In this document: one piece after another, positions 49,511 through 62,590 of the stretch
Layout: every line of letters begins with the position of its first letter
Numbering within the stretch: the first letter of the stretch is position 1
Assembly: GCF_047496725.1 (NCBI RefSeq)
Contig: NC_132973.1
Span: 3,385,233 to 3,449,232, forward strand
Reading direction: 5' to 3'
Origin: Anoplolepis gracilipes
Taxonomy: Eukaryota; Arthropoda; Insecta; Hymenoptera; Formicidae
DNA length: 64,000 nucleotides
Made by a program: the position numbers and the translations under genes
The notes under the pieces: model-generated
The model's database searches: none
What the model was told of the DNA's origin: nothing
The model's input: only the letters and a program-made list of their open reading frames with translations

Positions 49511-50060
49511 ATTCAATTTACGAAGTTGAGAATTAAATGTATACTGCGATATGTCGCGAGCATCTTAGCGCTGTTCTCAAGCGTCGATTAATATACCAGC
49601 AGCAACCCCGTTGAGTTTCCCGGCTGCGCCTCGACGAGAATAGTTTGTCGGCAGGACATCGATCCGACGCGACGAGAACGTTTCGTGACTTGCAGCACGC
49701 AACTTTCTTAGACTTCGCAAGGTACAACTCGATCCATCCAGTTATCGGATGGAACAGTGTGCGAGTGACGAGGACGAGCTCGAGGAAAGGAAAGAGGGAG
49801 GAGATTGACTTTGCGGAGATACTTGGAAACTCAAAGGACAAGAGCCACCTCGACCGAATCCCGAACTCGACTATTAATTAGTGGCGCAATGCGTTATAAT
49901 TAGCCAACGTGTAATCAGATTGTTGAACGGCGTGGATATCCGTCTAGTGATATCTAACGATCCCCTAGGTGACAATTCATTAAACTTGCATTACGCGACC
50001 ACGCCCTGATAGCGCGTAATTATTATACGACCTAATCGCCGATCATGATCGTACTTCAAA
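49511..50060. promoter_or_regulatory. Candidate regulatory island with GGCTAATTA
   Basis: It contains ATAATTAGCC (49896-49905) and several short TAATTA/TAATC words between 49870 and 50035 in complex sequence. Confidence 0.3.
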
Positions 50061-50840
50061 GGAGAAAAAGTCACAGTATGAGAAATAGTTTTCCAGAAAT
50101 TATTAAAGAGGAAAAAATATAATCACCTTTAACTATATGTAAATATATAAATTCAACTATTCTGCGAAATATTTTCAACTGAAAGAAAGTTATTTTATGA
50201 CACATAACATCTAAATGCGTAATAAATAAAACTGTTCTAGATAAGTCTAAAGCTAATAAAGAATAATAAAGATCTAATAAAAAATTTCATATCACAATAA
50301 ATATAAAACCAGCATTTTAAGACCATACATTTTTTTGCTATTTGATTTAATATAATATAAAATAGTGAATATAAATTCATATTCTTATAAAAGCATTATA
50401 TTTCTATATGTTTTATCAGTCAGTCATTTAAGTCACTAAGAATTAGAAATATTCACTAATAGCGTATCAAATATTTGTACAAAATTTTGAAGATTATCGG
50501 GAATCTAAACGACGTCTCGTGCGACATTTTACATTGTTTTCGGTACTCGTTGTACGCTACGTAGCTCTCCACGTGCCATCGTGAATTGGTAATCCTGGGA
50601 GCACTTAGCGACCGAGCCAATCCTCGCGCTGATTAGTAATATTGTGGCCTGATGAACCGAGGGCCCAAGTTGTCGGGCGAGTAGGAGATGAGTCCGTAAC
50701 CTCGTTACCAACCCGCGGGCGATACGACTACCCCAACTATAACGCGAGGATACGGTCTCGCCGTTAGGAAGCGACAGGAGCACAGAATGGAAAGAGAAGG
50801 AAGAAGGTAGAACGATGAAGGAGAGAGGAAAGGGCGACGT

Positions 50841-50899
50841 AGATGGATGGATAGATGGATACCGAAGGGAGCAACAGAGAGATAAGTAGATAGATAGAT

Positions 50900-50944
<45 letters not shown>
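50841..50944. repeat. Compound GGAT / GATA / GA microsatellite
   Basis: GATG/GATA units (50841-50860), then GATA units (50881-50901), then about 21 GA units (50902-50944). Confidence 0.95.
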
Positions 50945-50947
<3 letters not shown>

Positions 50948-51640
50948 TCTCCATCGGCCCCCGGTGACGAGGGATCGGAATATATCATTGAATTAATAAC
51001 CAGTTGCACCGTCCCGGACTTCGCGGCTCGGGCTGGTTGAAAGTCCTAATAGTCAGTGGAGAGGAGAGAGAGAAGGAGCGAGTCATCGCTCCGACAACGA
51101 AAGAAACTTTTATGACTTGTGGATGATTGAAATAAATTAATCGCCGCCGGTGGCCGTCGTTGCGCGCTAACTATTTGTGCCGATTGAGCGTGTCTTGTTA
51201 CGCGAGTTGATGCGACATAATATTATTTTTCATTTTCTTATCTTCAGAAATTTCTAACGGTAACTACCCTCATTTATCTAACAAAATTATTATCTTCTTT
51301 CATGTATTCAATGAACAGAATTATTCATACAAACACACAAATTATTGGTATAAATCGGTATTGCAATAGTACTATAATAAATTAATTCGATTTTATTCTT
51401 TTCGCGGAAGAATTTGATTTAGTCTTACGAAGACAGATTTCTCGATATGCGGACGAAGACTAACAGAATACTATTATGTAATTAGACGTTAATAAAAAAT
51501 TAAAAATAATTTATATCCTGTATTAAACGCTGCACATAAATACTTAATTTTAGATTTAATATAAAATTATGCTATTATTTTTTGCATAATTTTTGATAAT
51601 TTTAAAAAATCTGACTTGATAATTATTCGCAAAAATAATC

Positions 51641-52200
51641 TCTTAATCTTGCCGATCGATTGTATTTCGTATTTATCTACGTATCCACATGATCAAGCTC
51701 GTTGTCTTGAATCTTTCGGCCGAGAACTGTTAGGTCGATACTTACAGGCACCCGGTGCACTGTATAACTTCGACCCCTTTGTTAGCGAAACTTTCGAAAG
51801 CCAGGACGCGCAAGTTTGCAGTCGACGCGAAAATCGATCCGACGATCGGAAAATAATGACCGGTGACGCGATTTAATGATCGCGCGCGTCTGAATGTGAA
51901 ACCCAGCAGAGGGCCGGCTACGAAAAGATGTCGCGTACAAGGGTTGCGATTTGCGGCGCGCCACGATTACGGAGTAGAGAACGGCGGGTGAACGAGTGCG
52001 GTCGGCGTGGGGTGAGCCGCGACAATGCTCTAATCAAATGTCATGAATCGGCGCCATTATGCGCATCTGCGGCGTGAATTTATAAATATGCCTGGAGGCG
52101 GCCGCCTTTCGCCTCCCCCATGAATACTGAGCTTCCAACCTTTAATTCAGCGATCTGTCGAGGATTGAACGATATGCCGTGATTTTGTATATGTGATTCG
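51641..52200. promoter_or_regulatory. Candidate regulatory island with a 12-bp GC palindrome
   Basis: AGGCGGCCGCCT (52096-52107) is a perfect palindrome, nested in a wider stem GGAGGCG ... CGCCTCC (52094-52116). The 52010-52150 stretch is among the most complex, least repetitive in the window, with GGCGCCATTATG near 52050. Confidence 0.35.
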
Positions 52201-54021
52201 TAACGTTTTTCAATCGCTTGACTGTCAAGCCAGCTCGATTTATGTATATATGTTTATAATAATAATTTTAATAAAGTTTTAAAATTATATCCGAAGAAAT
52301 GAGTATTGCATAAACGTATTGAGTGAAGGAATTTAGAAAAACTTTAAAAAATATAAAAAAAACTAAAATTGCTTAAAATGAATTGCAACCAATTCGTTGA
52401 AAAATAATTGTTTACAAATTATTATCTGCTTAAAATTCTTTCTTTAGAAATATCCAAGAGTTTATAATAAATTGTTTTATTATGATAAAGATATATAGAT
52501 TTATAATAAAAACTACAATTTAAAACGATTCTTTGGAGGATTTTTGTACTAACTGTTTTACGATGCGAAACTGCAGTGCGTGAATGCACATCGAAAATGT
52601 AGGACTCGAACTCTTTCTCGCGACGAATAACAGACACGCATGCACGTGATGCCTGGCGTTGACAACCGCGACGTAAAGCGTAATCCACAAAAAAGTTAAA
52701 AACACTCGTTGCGACAGAAAGCGGAGATAGAGAAAGTGTGTGGAATTTAAAAAATTCAAAATACTACACACATATACACACTCCGCGACTCTTCGCTTTT
52801 GCGGCCGCGCATGGTAAAAATAATATCTCGTTTAATCCGAGAAGTGCGAATCCCGTTGAAGGATATGTACGTCCAGTATGGAACACAGAATATGTCGGTT
52901 ACTCGGAGCTTGATGTGCACAGACTTTTATTCGTATAAAAAGAGAAGAGAAAAAGATACAGAAAAAGGGATAAATAAATCTGTCTCGAGTTTTGGCGAAA
53001 GAAAAGCGTGAAGCCTAATATAAAAATTCTGTCATCGTATTTTTTTATTCAATGTGGCTAAAAAATTGTACGTTCGTAATAAAGGCGACAACGAGAGAAA
53101 CGCGATGTGTGCGATAAACATTCTGACATTCAATGTCCGTGTAGACGCGACTCATCGGACTCTTATAAATTCGTAAAGTACATAAATTCGCATATAACGT
53201 ATATGCAGAAGAAGAGCTTCCTCGCAATTTTTCGTTCCATTCTGCGAATATATCGGCGGAACCTCGCGACCCCGGCGATAACCCAAAGTCAAGGCCACTC
53301 GATCGGCTCTCGAGACTTTTTGATAATCGCCCGAAGCGCGAAAAAGAAGAAAATGAGATTTCGTCACAAATGCGCAAACGAGCAATCAAACATCTTGACG
53401 CAATTGTGTAAAATCAAATCTAAACAAATAATCTATTTAGTGTTAGAATAAATATTTATACATTTTTTTTTCTTTTTCGCATAAAACTCAAAGAATATAG
53501 TACTGTATATATTTATATGTGTGTACATATGTACATGTATTACACATACATGCATATATATTGTCTTTCTTTTCTATAAAAAATAAAACAGATGTTTAAT
53601 AGAGATTTTCTAAAGATCAAAAAAAAATATTAAGGCCACAATAAAAAAGTAAATATTAAAAGCTGCACGTAGCTCGAAAAATAGTATCTATAAGCAAAAA
53701 TATAAGAATCCATAGGTATATATATATATTGCACATAATGTTAGCTATAGATAGTATTATTTGAAAACAGAATATTTTTATCTGCTATCTCCAAAATAAC
53801 GCGAGTTATTTTCCATGTAATTATAATTCTTTTACTCATCATTCTTCCAAACCAATCATATCTGTTCCAAATGTTCGCAATTAAATAGAAAGAGATAGTA
53901 GAAATCGTATTTCATATCGACGATTTCGATAATTGTCGTTAAAACGAAAGATTAAAATATCTTTTGTCTCGATCAATTCGCAGTCTCAATCTCGCACAAC
54001 AAGGAGCACGAGAATGAGAGA

Positions 54022-54024
<3 letters not shown>

Positions 54025-54070
<46 letters not shown>
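54025..54070. repeat. GA microsatellite
   Basis: About 22 GA units. Confidence 0.95.
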
Positions 54071-54074
<4 letters not shown>

Positions 54075-54149
54075 AGAGTTTTCGTCAGTGGAACGCGCGC
54101 ACGACGAGATACATATTTTGCTTTCACGAAAGCCTCGAGTCTAAACACG

Positions 54150-54600
54150 AGGCGCGCTTTTTGAATACGGACCACCCGTTGCATTACCGGCTTTGTGGTC
54201 GCATGCTCTTTTGATCTACCCCCATAATTAATCCACAGAGGTAACCGGAGACGCGTATGGGCGCACGGGGACCTACGGGGGCGGCTCATTCACCGACGGA
54301 GACTCCGGACCGAGTTATTGAAAGGATATCGGATGAGAGGGAGAGACGGAGCGGGATAGAGCAAAAAAAATGGACCGCTGATTAACATTTTAATCAGCGC
54401 AAGTCACGTGTCGTGCGCTTTGTATCTCTAACCGTAATGATCTATCGTGACAATGCATGCGCGGTAGCGGACACAAAGTTTCAAATGTCAAATAGCACAC
54501 GCCTTCGTAGAGGGATCATGTCTACGAGGGTACGGATTACACACGTGAGGGATTATGTGAGTACGCGATTAGTGCGTTGACACAATCATAGCACCGTCGG
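54150..54600. promoter_or_regulatory. Candidate island with Runt-type, TAATCC and palindromic TTAATC sites
   Basis: TGTGGTC (54194-54200) fits the Runt consensus TGYGGTY. TAATCC lies at 54229-54234. A perfect palindrome with arms CGCTGATTAA and TTAATCAGCG around CATT lies at 54376-54399, followed at once by a CACGTG E-box near 54405. Confidence 0.4.
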
Positions 54601-55200
54601 CTGCAAACTCAATTAATATTGTACACAACAATAAAAAATGTTAGGTGAAAGTGTAATAATACAACAAAATACTGATAAACACTTTTGTAGAGAATATGTG
54701 TAAAATAGTATTATGACGCACATGACAAAGTTCAATATTTTCCAAAATTATTCGATAAAAAAAAAATATAATTTAACAAAGCAGTGCTATTTCCAAGATT
54801 AATTCGATTTCTAGAAAATACGAGAGAGCTCATTCGTATTTACGATATTTTATCTAATTTAGTAAAAATAAATTATTTCTAAATAACCTTCGAAATATAT
54901 CATAAAATAATTTAAATACATCGAAATATATATGAAAAAATTGAAAGCACTGTTAGTCTAACATATAAAAAAAAACCAATCTTTAGAAATAGCTGAAAAA
55001 AAAAACTTGAAAATTATTGCTTGAAACAAGTTGCTCTAATACGTCAGTTAAATATTATATCAATATTATGTAATGTAAATATTGTATAATGTAATATATT
55101 CTTTTATAATATTCAAAATTATATTATTCTGTTAATTTCAAACATTCTATTAACATATTTTAAGAAACAAGCTATTTTTGTCTAAATATTTACAACTTCC

Positions 55201-55680
55201 AAGCAGCTGATTTATAAATATGATTTTTCCTGACTGAAACGATGGCTAATTATCGATGCACGCGTCGCTAGATTAAATCGTGAACACCTGTCGTCGGGAG
55301 GGGAAATGCTTAAAAGAGATTGGTGTTTTTGATCCGGTCCGACGAACGCGTGGAGGTCAATCTATTAATTAGGCGAGAATCGAAAAAGGCGCAGCGGTCA
55401 AGTTCAGACGGCCGATATAGCCTGCATTCACAGCCGTTGTGTCCGTGAAGACAACGACAACAGCATCGATATTTGCATTCGTATAGCAGCTGCAGCGGAA
55501 CGGTAACTCGGCGATTTTTACGACGGGGGCCAAAGTGCGCGTCTCACCTCTGCCGCAATCCAATCGGCCGCCGACGGACGATTGTCACGCGCATTGTCAT
55601 CGACACGAGTATACGCCGAATTAGCATAGCCAGCGCACATGCGTATTTATTCGCTCATTAACGCCGGCTGACCTCATCCT
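55201..55680. promoter_or_regulatory. Candidate regulatory island with GGCTAATTA
   Basis: GGCTAATTATCGATGC (from 55244) joins the recurring homeodomain word to ATCGAT. Complex CpG-containing sequence continues for about 400 bp. Confidence 0.35.
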
Positions 55681-56060
55681 CGGCCATGTGGAGAAAAGGA
55701 AGCTGAGACGCATAAGAGATAGAGAAAGAGCGAAGAAGCGTTTCGCGCAAGAAAAAAACATGCTCGAAAAACATTGTATAGATGATACAATAAATATATT
55801 TTCCGTAGATTAAAAATTTCATTATAATTATAAGAAAAAATAATTGCGTAATATTAAATTTTATTACATTTAACCATCTTATTATTTCACGTCGATATTT
55901 TATTTTCTCGCTTCTTTCAATCTTTTGCAATGTTTCTTATTTTCTCCTTTCTTTTTCGTTTAATCTTTTTTACATCTATCCTAGATTGTACTAAACCATA
56001 TTGATGATTAAACTTTATCCGCATTATCGTTGAAATAATTAACACGATTGCGTCACACTT

Positions 56061-56740
56061 GTACGAGAGCCACGCGAAATCATCATAATGAACGCGTTTA
56101 TGCTAAAAGAAAAAAAAAAAAAAAAAAAAGAAGATACGAACGCGTGCGGACCCCGATGATCTCTCGACGCGATCGCGGAGGCCAGACGTACAAATAACGC
56201 TAGTAATGAGCCCGACCGAGAATAAGCGACGTATTGCGAGTGTCGCCGAGAGTTTTATAAATCGTTATTCAAGCGAGCGCGCGAAGCGTCACGCTAAACG
56301 CGCTCTCGTCCGTATCTCCGCATTCGCGCATCGAGGATGCGGCTCTATTATCGAGAGTGCAACGTCGTTGTGCAACGGAGAGGAAAGGTCGCGTATTCAT
56401 TCGTCGCGACAAGATGCATAGCGAGTTCGCGCGAAGGGAAAAATCGCCGCGGTCGCGCTCAATGGCCGTCTCAATGATCTCGCCAGGTGGTTTATGGAGC
56501 CGGAACGGAAAATAAGATGTCGCGTCTATCAACCGTCTCGGAAAAATCCATCGCGCCGTTCTCTCCCGGTGCTCGCCAGTTGACCTTTCGCGATGTATAC
56601 CACCAATTTATGACAGATGCTTAAATATGAATTGAGCACGCGAGTAGAATAATCGGGACATGGTTTCCTTCTCCTTCGCGGTCTAATTATAAGATTGATA
56701 AAATCCAATGGTGAGTCTGATTAAATTCAACTTTGTATAT
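56061..56740. promoter_or_regulatory. Candidate CpG-dense island
   Basis: A poly-A run (56111-56129) is followed by about 500 bp with many CGCG and GCGCG words and no repeats or coding resemblance. Confidence 0.25.
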
Positions 56741-57600
56741 AATGGTCGAAAGTAATAATAATTAATTATATCTTTGTTCATTATATCATTATATTATATA
56801 TTTTCTCTATTTGAATAGATCGCTGCAAGCGACAGAAGCGGATATTGTATCGTTGAAGAGAAATGATGAAATTGATATTTAGTAATCGATTATATTTGTG
56901 AAAATCGTTTTGGTTGTAGCGAATTTAATTGTACTCTTAAATTTAGAATCAATGTAAAATTATAAATGTAAATGTACATGTCACATGATTAAAGTTTAAA
57001 TTAATCGTACATTATCAATTTAGATATATTCTCGTTATTACCATCGCGCTCGGACGTTTTGATAATTAATTCTCTTCACGTGTAAGCCATTTATCGAAGA
57101 CCCGTCCACCACATTCTCTCAGAAGCTTCTCGAAATGTTCTGCGATACGGGATCTTACAAGGAGTGAAGGAACATATGACAGCAAAGACTCCGATTTCGG
57201 ACCCGGAGTGCCCTCCGACGCACGTGTTTCTGCCGTTATCGTCGACCAATAAATTGGACCGAGACAGTTCAAAATCTCGTTGAAAAAAACATCTGTCGAT
57301 GTTATCTTGAAAATTAGTTATCTATTATTTAAATACATTATACATCAATTGCAGCAAATATACGTTAAATGTCATTCTTGTTATCGCGAAAAGAATAAAA
57401 CTATTTTATTGATTCAAGTATTAACTTGTATTATAAGTTATAAATGTACGAAATGATTAAACAAATTGATCAAATCTTTTAGTTTATGGGTCTCTATACT
57501 TTTTTAAATAAAAACATTCGGTAAAATTTAATATTTGATTTGCAAATTACTGAACTCGGCAAATTGTACACGTTGCTTTAATTAATAAACGCTCAATTGC

Positions 57601-58420
57601 CCAAGAAAGATTAAAAAGAAACAAACGTCATACAAGGAGTTGGGCTATAAAAGAAAACAACGACGGAAATATTCCTGGTTTTTTCCTTCATCACTTCGCT
57701 TAGTATAAAGATCTGAGTCTCATTGGGTGACCCAAAGCAAATTAGAGAGAAGGCTACCAACACGGGGCAAAACAGTAGTCGCGGAAGACAAGAGGAAGAG
57801 GATGAATCGGAGAGAGAAAGAGAGAAGAGAGAGATTCCGCTTAAAATAGGGAGCAATAAATTGTCCACTATCTTCGCCGGGTTAAACACATTAAAGCGTC
57901 TTGAGATAAGGCCGCCTGGCGGCCCGTTTGTTCGCAGGGTCGCCGGCGACCGGCATGAAGGACTGCGCCGTGTTATCCGCACCGCGGAAAGAGAAGCACC
58001 CGGTATACGTAGAAGCGAGATGAAGAGAGCAACCCGGAGAGAGAACCCTCGCTATTATTCTTGCCACCGGTGGTCGGTGTACAGTGTACACTCTCTCGCG
58101 CGAACTCTAAGCACGCCATCGCCGTAACACGACCTAACCATCTTCTAACGCACACCGGCCGACCCGACGGCCGTATCAGCCATGATTTCAAGGCATGCGC
58201 CGTGTGAGACTCCAGGCCAGACGATCAGGAAGTATCCCTTTGTAAAAACATCCCTGATGCCCGACGAGAGCGACGCAGCCGCGATAAGCAAGGCCGTTTT
58301 AAGTTTCGCGCGAGATGCTCTGGCAGACTTTCTAGTCGAAATAACTCTGAATAAATCTAAATTAGGCAAAACAATTTTCGTACGAGAGATACCTTATAAT
58401 TAGAGCAGTATATATCCACA
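57601..58420. promoter_or_regulatory. Candidate regulatory island
   Basis: About 800 bp of complex sequence, GC-rich at 57910-58220, with a GA-rich patch near 57790-57835. Open frames on both strands overlap here, but none resembles a known protein. Confidence 0.25.
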
Positions 58421-61141
58421 ATTGAATCAATTATAAATAAATTGTAAAAATTTTTCAAATTTGCCCACTTCCGCCATCAATAAATTCTTTTTCTTATTAA
58501 ATTTATATTAAGAAAAATTCAAGTGTAATTAGAATGTTTTAAAAAATATTTATATGTATTTCAAATATAATCGCAGACATCGATAAAGACAAAATATTAC
58601 AAATAAAACAAGTATAAAGGATATTAATAACTTCCAATATCTATATACGTAATTTAGTAATTAATGTAATCTTAATATCCCTCTATTTTTAATACAATAT
58701 TAATAAATGCTAATTCGTGCATTTGATTAAAATAATATATTGCCTTCTTTTTTTATATAGATATATATCCATCGCGCTCTCTAAAACATTTAAAAGATCG
58801 TTCTTACTATAAACGCGCAACATCTGTCTTCTCGAATTGCATTTCGACAAATTTGGAATAAAATACGAGGAAAAATCGCTCGCCAGTCGCGCAGGCTGCG
58901 ACCGACGACATTTTTCTGCGCGGCCCGAAGGGTTAAGTTTAAGTTCGCGCGGATAATGCGGGCGACAGACGGCGCCGTTTTGAGTGGAAAATGGGGGTTG
59001 GGGATGGGGGAGTCGAGCGGGTGAGGCAGCACTGCGCGCCCGGTGCCTTCCACGAATTCGCAATTACTCCGCAATTAAGAAGCGATTATTTTGCATAGAC
59101 GAAGACGACGCACCGACGTCGAGTCGCGCCGCGTGTCACCAAGAACTTACGCCCGAATAATATTTTAACGAGCCTCGTAATCCAATTCCTGCGCGCCAGA
59201 GAATCCTTCCGCCCGAGAGCCCGATCGAGCAGCGAGGGTGAGAAGAAAAAGATACTTTGCATATTCGCCACCCCCTTCTTCTAATATCACCTCGAGACGA
59301 TTAGTCGAGATTCGTCGAAGGGAAGGATATTAACTCGATATATCGCGTCGTTATGATTATATGTATTGAGAGATAACTATTAAAAAATTGTGGAATTTTT
59401 TTGGATATTGAAAGACAATAGCAATAAATAAAGCAATCGTCTTAACGGTTTTAATCGTTAATACCTCACCAATAAACCATGAAATAGGTGCTGTGAAAAA
59501 TAATGACGATGGCTCCATAATCTAATTCCAGCAGAAGACTACTAATTTTTTTATTGTCCGTTTTGACATTCTTTACGCTATGATCGCTTGCAGACTTCAA
59601 AGCTGCATTGCTTCTCGGTATTTCAGTTGCCGTGCCTGTCGTAATGACAACGTTTCCCTTTTCCGTCGAGCAGAGTCTTTAAATCGGTTCTCAGTAGTCG
59701 CATCGAGGTTGAACTATTCTTTTCGCGCCCTTTATGCTCTACCAGTGACACGATCACCTTATAATGTAGTGATCGTAAATGTATCACGACATTTGTAAAA
59801 GATTACTTATATAGAAATTTAAGAAAAAAAAAAAAAAACAATATAAAAATCCCTTTTTATTAAGAATATAAAAAAAAATTTGATAATTCGATAAATTATT
59901 TGTCTTAATTTATTAATTCAAATGTTATATATTTAGTGTTATGTATAATGGAACACAAATAATAATTATTTCTCGCATAGAATTGTTGTGTTTTAATAAA
60001 TATTAATAAACGTTTATAGAATAGATTAAGATTAGAATAGATGGAAAAAAAATTTATACACAAATATTATTCTATAAAAAAAACTAATAAAAAATTAAAT
60101 AGCTGTTTATAATAATCAATGATAAAACTGCAATAACATGTATTAAATGCTTCACAGTTTTAAAACTCAAATCAACTTTTTAGAAACTGTTAGATAAATA
60201 ACACAAGACAATTATATTTAATTTAGGGAATTTCTCGCGAGATTCGATATGTAAGAGAATCTAGAGGAAGACGAATCAATTTCACGCGCAACATGTACGA
60301 CGGTTACGAGCAGTTACAAACGTGACTCGTGGCGCGATCATGACAGATATGGAGCAACTGTGTTACATCGCGAGCGCGCACGCGTATACACAATAAATAT
60401 ACCCGAGTCCATTAATTAATGGTAATAAAGCGCGTAAACTGCGCGAATAATATCTCTGTTTCCCCTATTTCTTACTCGTGTTCTAATTGCCTTTCGGCGG
60501 TTTAAATATCTTCATTTTTTATCGCGATTAAAACAGCGAAATCTCGAAGTAAATCTCGTGTGTTTTTCTCGTTCATTTAGAGCGGTCATTTAGAGCAATT
60601 AAGTTAAATTCTTGGTCATATATTTTGTGCAAAAAATATCGTTTAAATAAATGTTTTTATATAAAAAATAGCAGTTTTTCTTTACTATAGGTACTTATGA
60701 AAAATATCACTCGTTTATTATTTACATTTACTTTCTAATGTAACATATTATATAATTTAATTAGGAATATAACAATTATTATTACGTGTAAATTTTATAA
60801 GTTTGATGCAATTTTAGTTTCTAAAACCGCATATATTGCATCTTCTACTCTAGAAAAGTTTCCAACAGCGACTCGATGGGTATGCTGATTAAGTCATCAA
60901 CATCTGCCTTTCTATCTGTTCTAAAGATAGCACAGCTACAAATTTACTTTCGCTATTTGAGTTCTTAAGAACTGAATTTACGACCCGCGCGCACGCGTCT
61001 TATCCTTTAAGATTTAGATAGATCTGAGATTTATGTTAAAGTAATCTTAAAGTCAAAGTTTAGATAAAGAATTCTCAATAAAAATAATAATCAAAATTGT
61101 AGCATCTTTTATATCCATCCATAAAACTTTTTTTATATTAA

Positions 61142-61143
<2 letters not shown>

Positions 61144-61181
<38 letters not shown>
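61144..61181. repeat. CT/GA microsatellite
   Basis: About 19 CT units. Confidence 0.95.
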
Positions 61182-61183
<2 letters not shown>

Positions 61184-61728
61184 TCCGTTTTATTCATTAC
61201 TCATTCTTATTCATTAAAAATTTTAAATTCATAATTGTTCTGTTTTAAAAATATAGCAGTTGTTAACGAGTTAGTTAAACGTTTACGTGATTTATACAAA
61301 GGTCCGCGACGAAGTGAATTTTTACATTGCCAGATAGTCTACTCACGTTGCACGTAATATCAAGCAGTTATATCCTTACAGATGAACAAAGTGAGTCTCG
61401 CCATCCATTTAGTCCCTCTCACTAGTCTTCCCTCGCAAAGGACGCGCGTTATCCACCGACAAGTAACTTTACAAAGGGAGACAGAAAGAAACGGTCGGGG
61501 AGCGAGGTGGATGAGCCACGAAGTTATCTCGGCGATTCGGTAATATCGCGACGGTCGACAAATTAGCGTTAATCCCGGGTCGTTAGCAAGATCGATGCTG
61601 GGATTTCACTTAAGGGCAGCCGGGAACCAATGAAGGGAGAGAATCGTCGTCACTGCCATCGTCGTCCTACTCGTAATGAAGTGAGTAGACGAATGACCGG
61701 CCGATATATGTCTTGGAGACCAGAACAA

Positions 61729-61750
61729 AATATATATATATATATATATT
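61729..61750. repeat. TA microsatellite
   Basis: About 11 AT dinucleotides. Confidence 0.9.
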
Positions 61751-62590
61751 TCAGGAGACATACTGTGAGAAAGGAAAGGAAAGGAGTTAAGCGAAAAAAG
61801 AGGAAAGAGACCCTTGACAGCGAGTAAGTTCGAGCTGGCCTTCTGTACGATGGCCAAGGATCAATCTACTTTTAGTCGTCCACCCTTAGACCGAACTCTT
61901 GGTCTCTCTTCTCCTGCCTCTTTCTCATTCCCATCCCCGTTCTTACGGTCCAAGGCTACAATTCCGAAGTCCAGCTTTGTCGGATTATCGACTTCGTACA
62001 GGGTCGCCGGATATATTCCGACGAGGACTTTTCCGGTGGGAAATTTCGAATTTCAATGCGTCTTCCTTTCTCAAACACGCTGTTTCGCGCTCGAATCGAA
62101 AAGATCCCAGAAATCTTACGTCGATATTTCTACTAAATAATATCGAAATTCGTATACTATACGAAAAGTTTGAAACAATGTTATGTAATAAATTATATTT
62201 TAGAATTATATACAAGAATATATACATACATATATAAGACAGTAATAAAAAAATTGTATTTAATTTTATCAATAATTTAAAGATTATTTACTCGCAAATA
62301 TTGTATTTCATCAATCAAAAAAGTTATATATTGACGAAATATTAATTCATGAAAATAAAGTTTCTGCATATTGAGAATTAGAATCATATGTCATAATTAA
62401 ATCTGCCTAAAGTATTTTTACATTTAACATTCTAAATATAATATATTGATTAAATAGCACGGGAAAAAAAGAAGACTAAAGAGACTATTATTTATATATT
62501 ATATACATACAAATATATATAAATTATATTAAAATATATGTAATGTAATTATATACAATATACAATATCGATCTAATTAAATAAATCTAA

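Larger units (their letters stand above)
43001..53960. other. Upstream non-coding block 5, no gene recognised
   Basis: AT-rich stretches with nothing recognised: 43001-43880, 44681-45170, 45761-46080, 46531-47560 (apart from repeats), 48021-48420, 49181-49510, 50061-50500, 51241-51640, 52241-52540 and 53451-53960. Complex or mixed islands: 43881-44180, 44293-44680, 45171-45760, 46081-46530, 47561-48020, 48421-49180, 49511-50060, 50501-51240, 51641-52240 and 52541-53450. A 15-bp tandem pair (ATAAAAGT(A/G)TCATC) lies near 43511-43541. Confidence 0.6.

Noticed and set aside
53503..53562. Dense TGTACATATGTACA palindrome region
   Set aside because: It lies in AT/GT-rich simple sequence where such palindromes are expected by chance.
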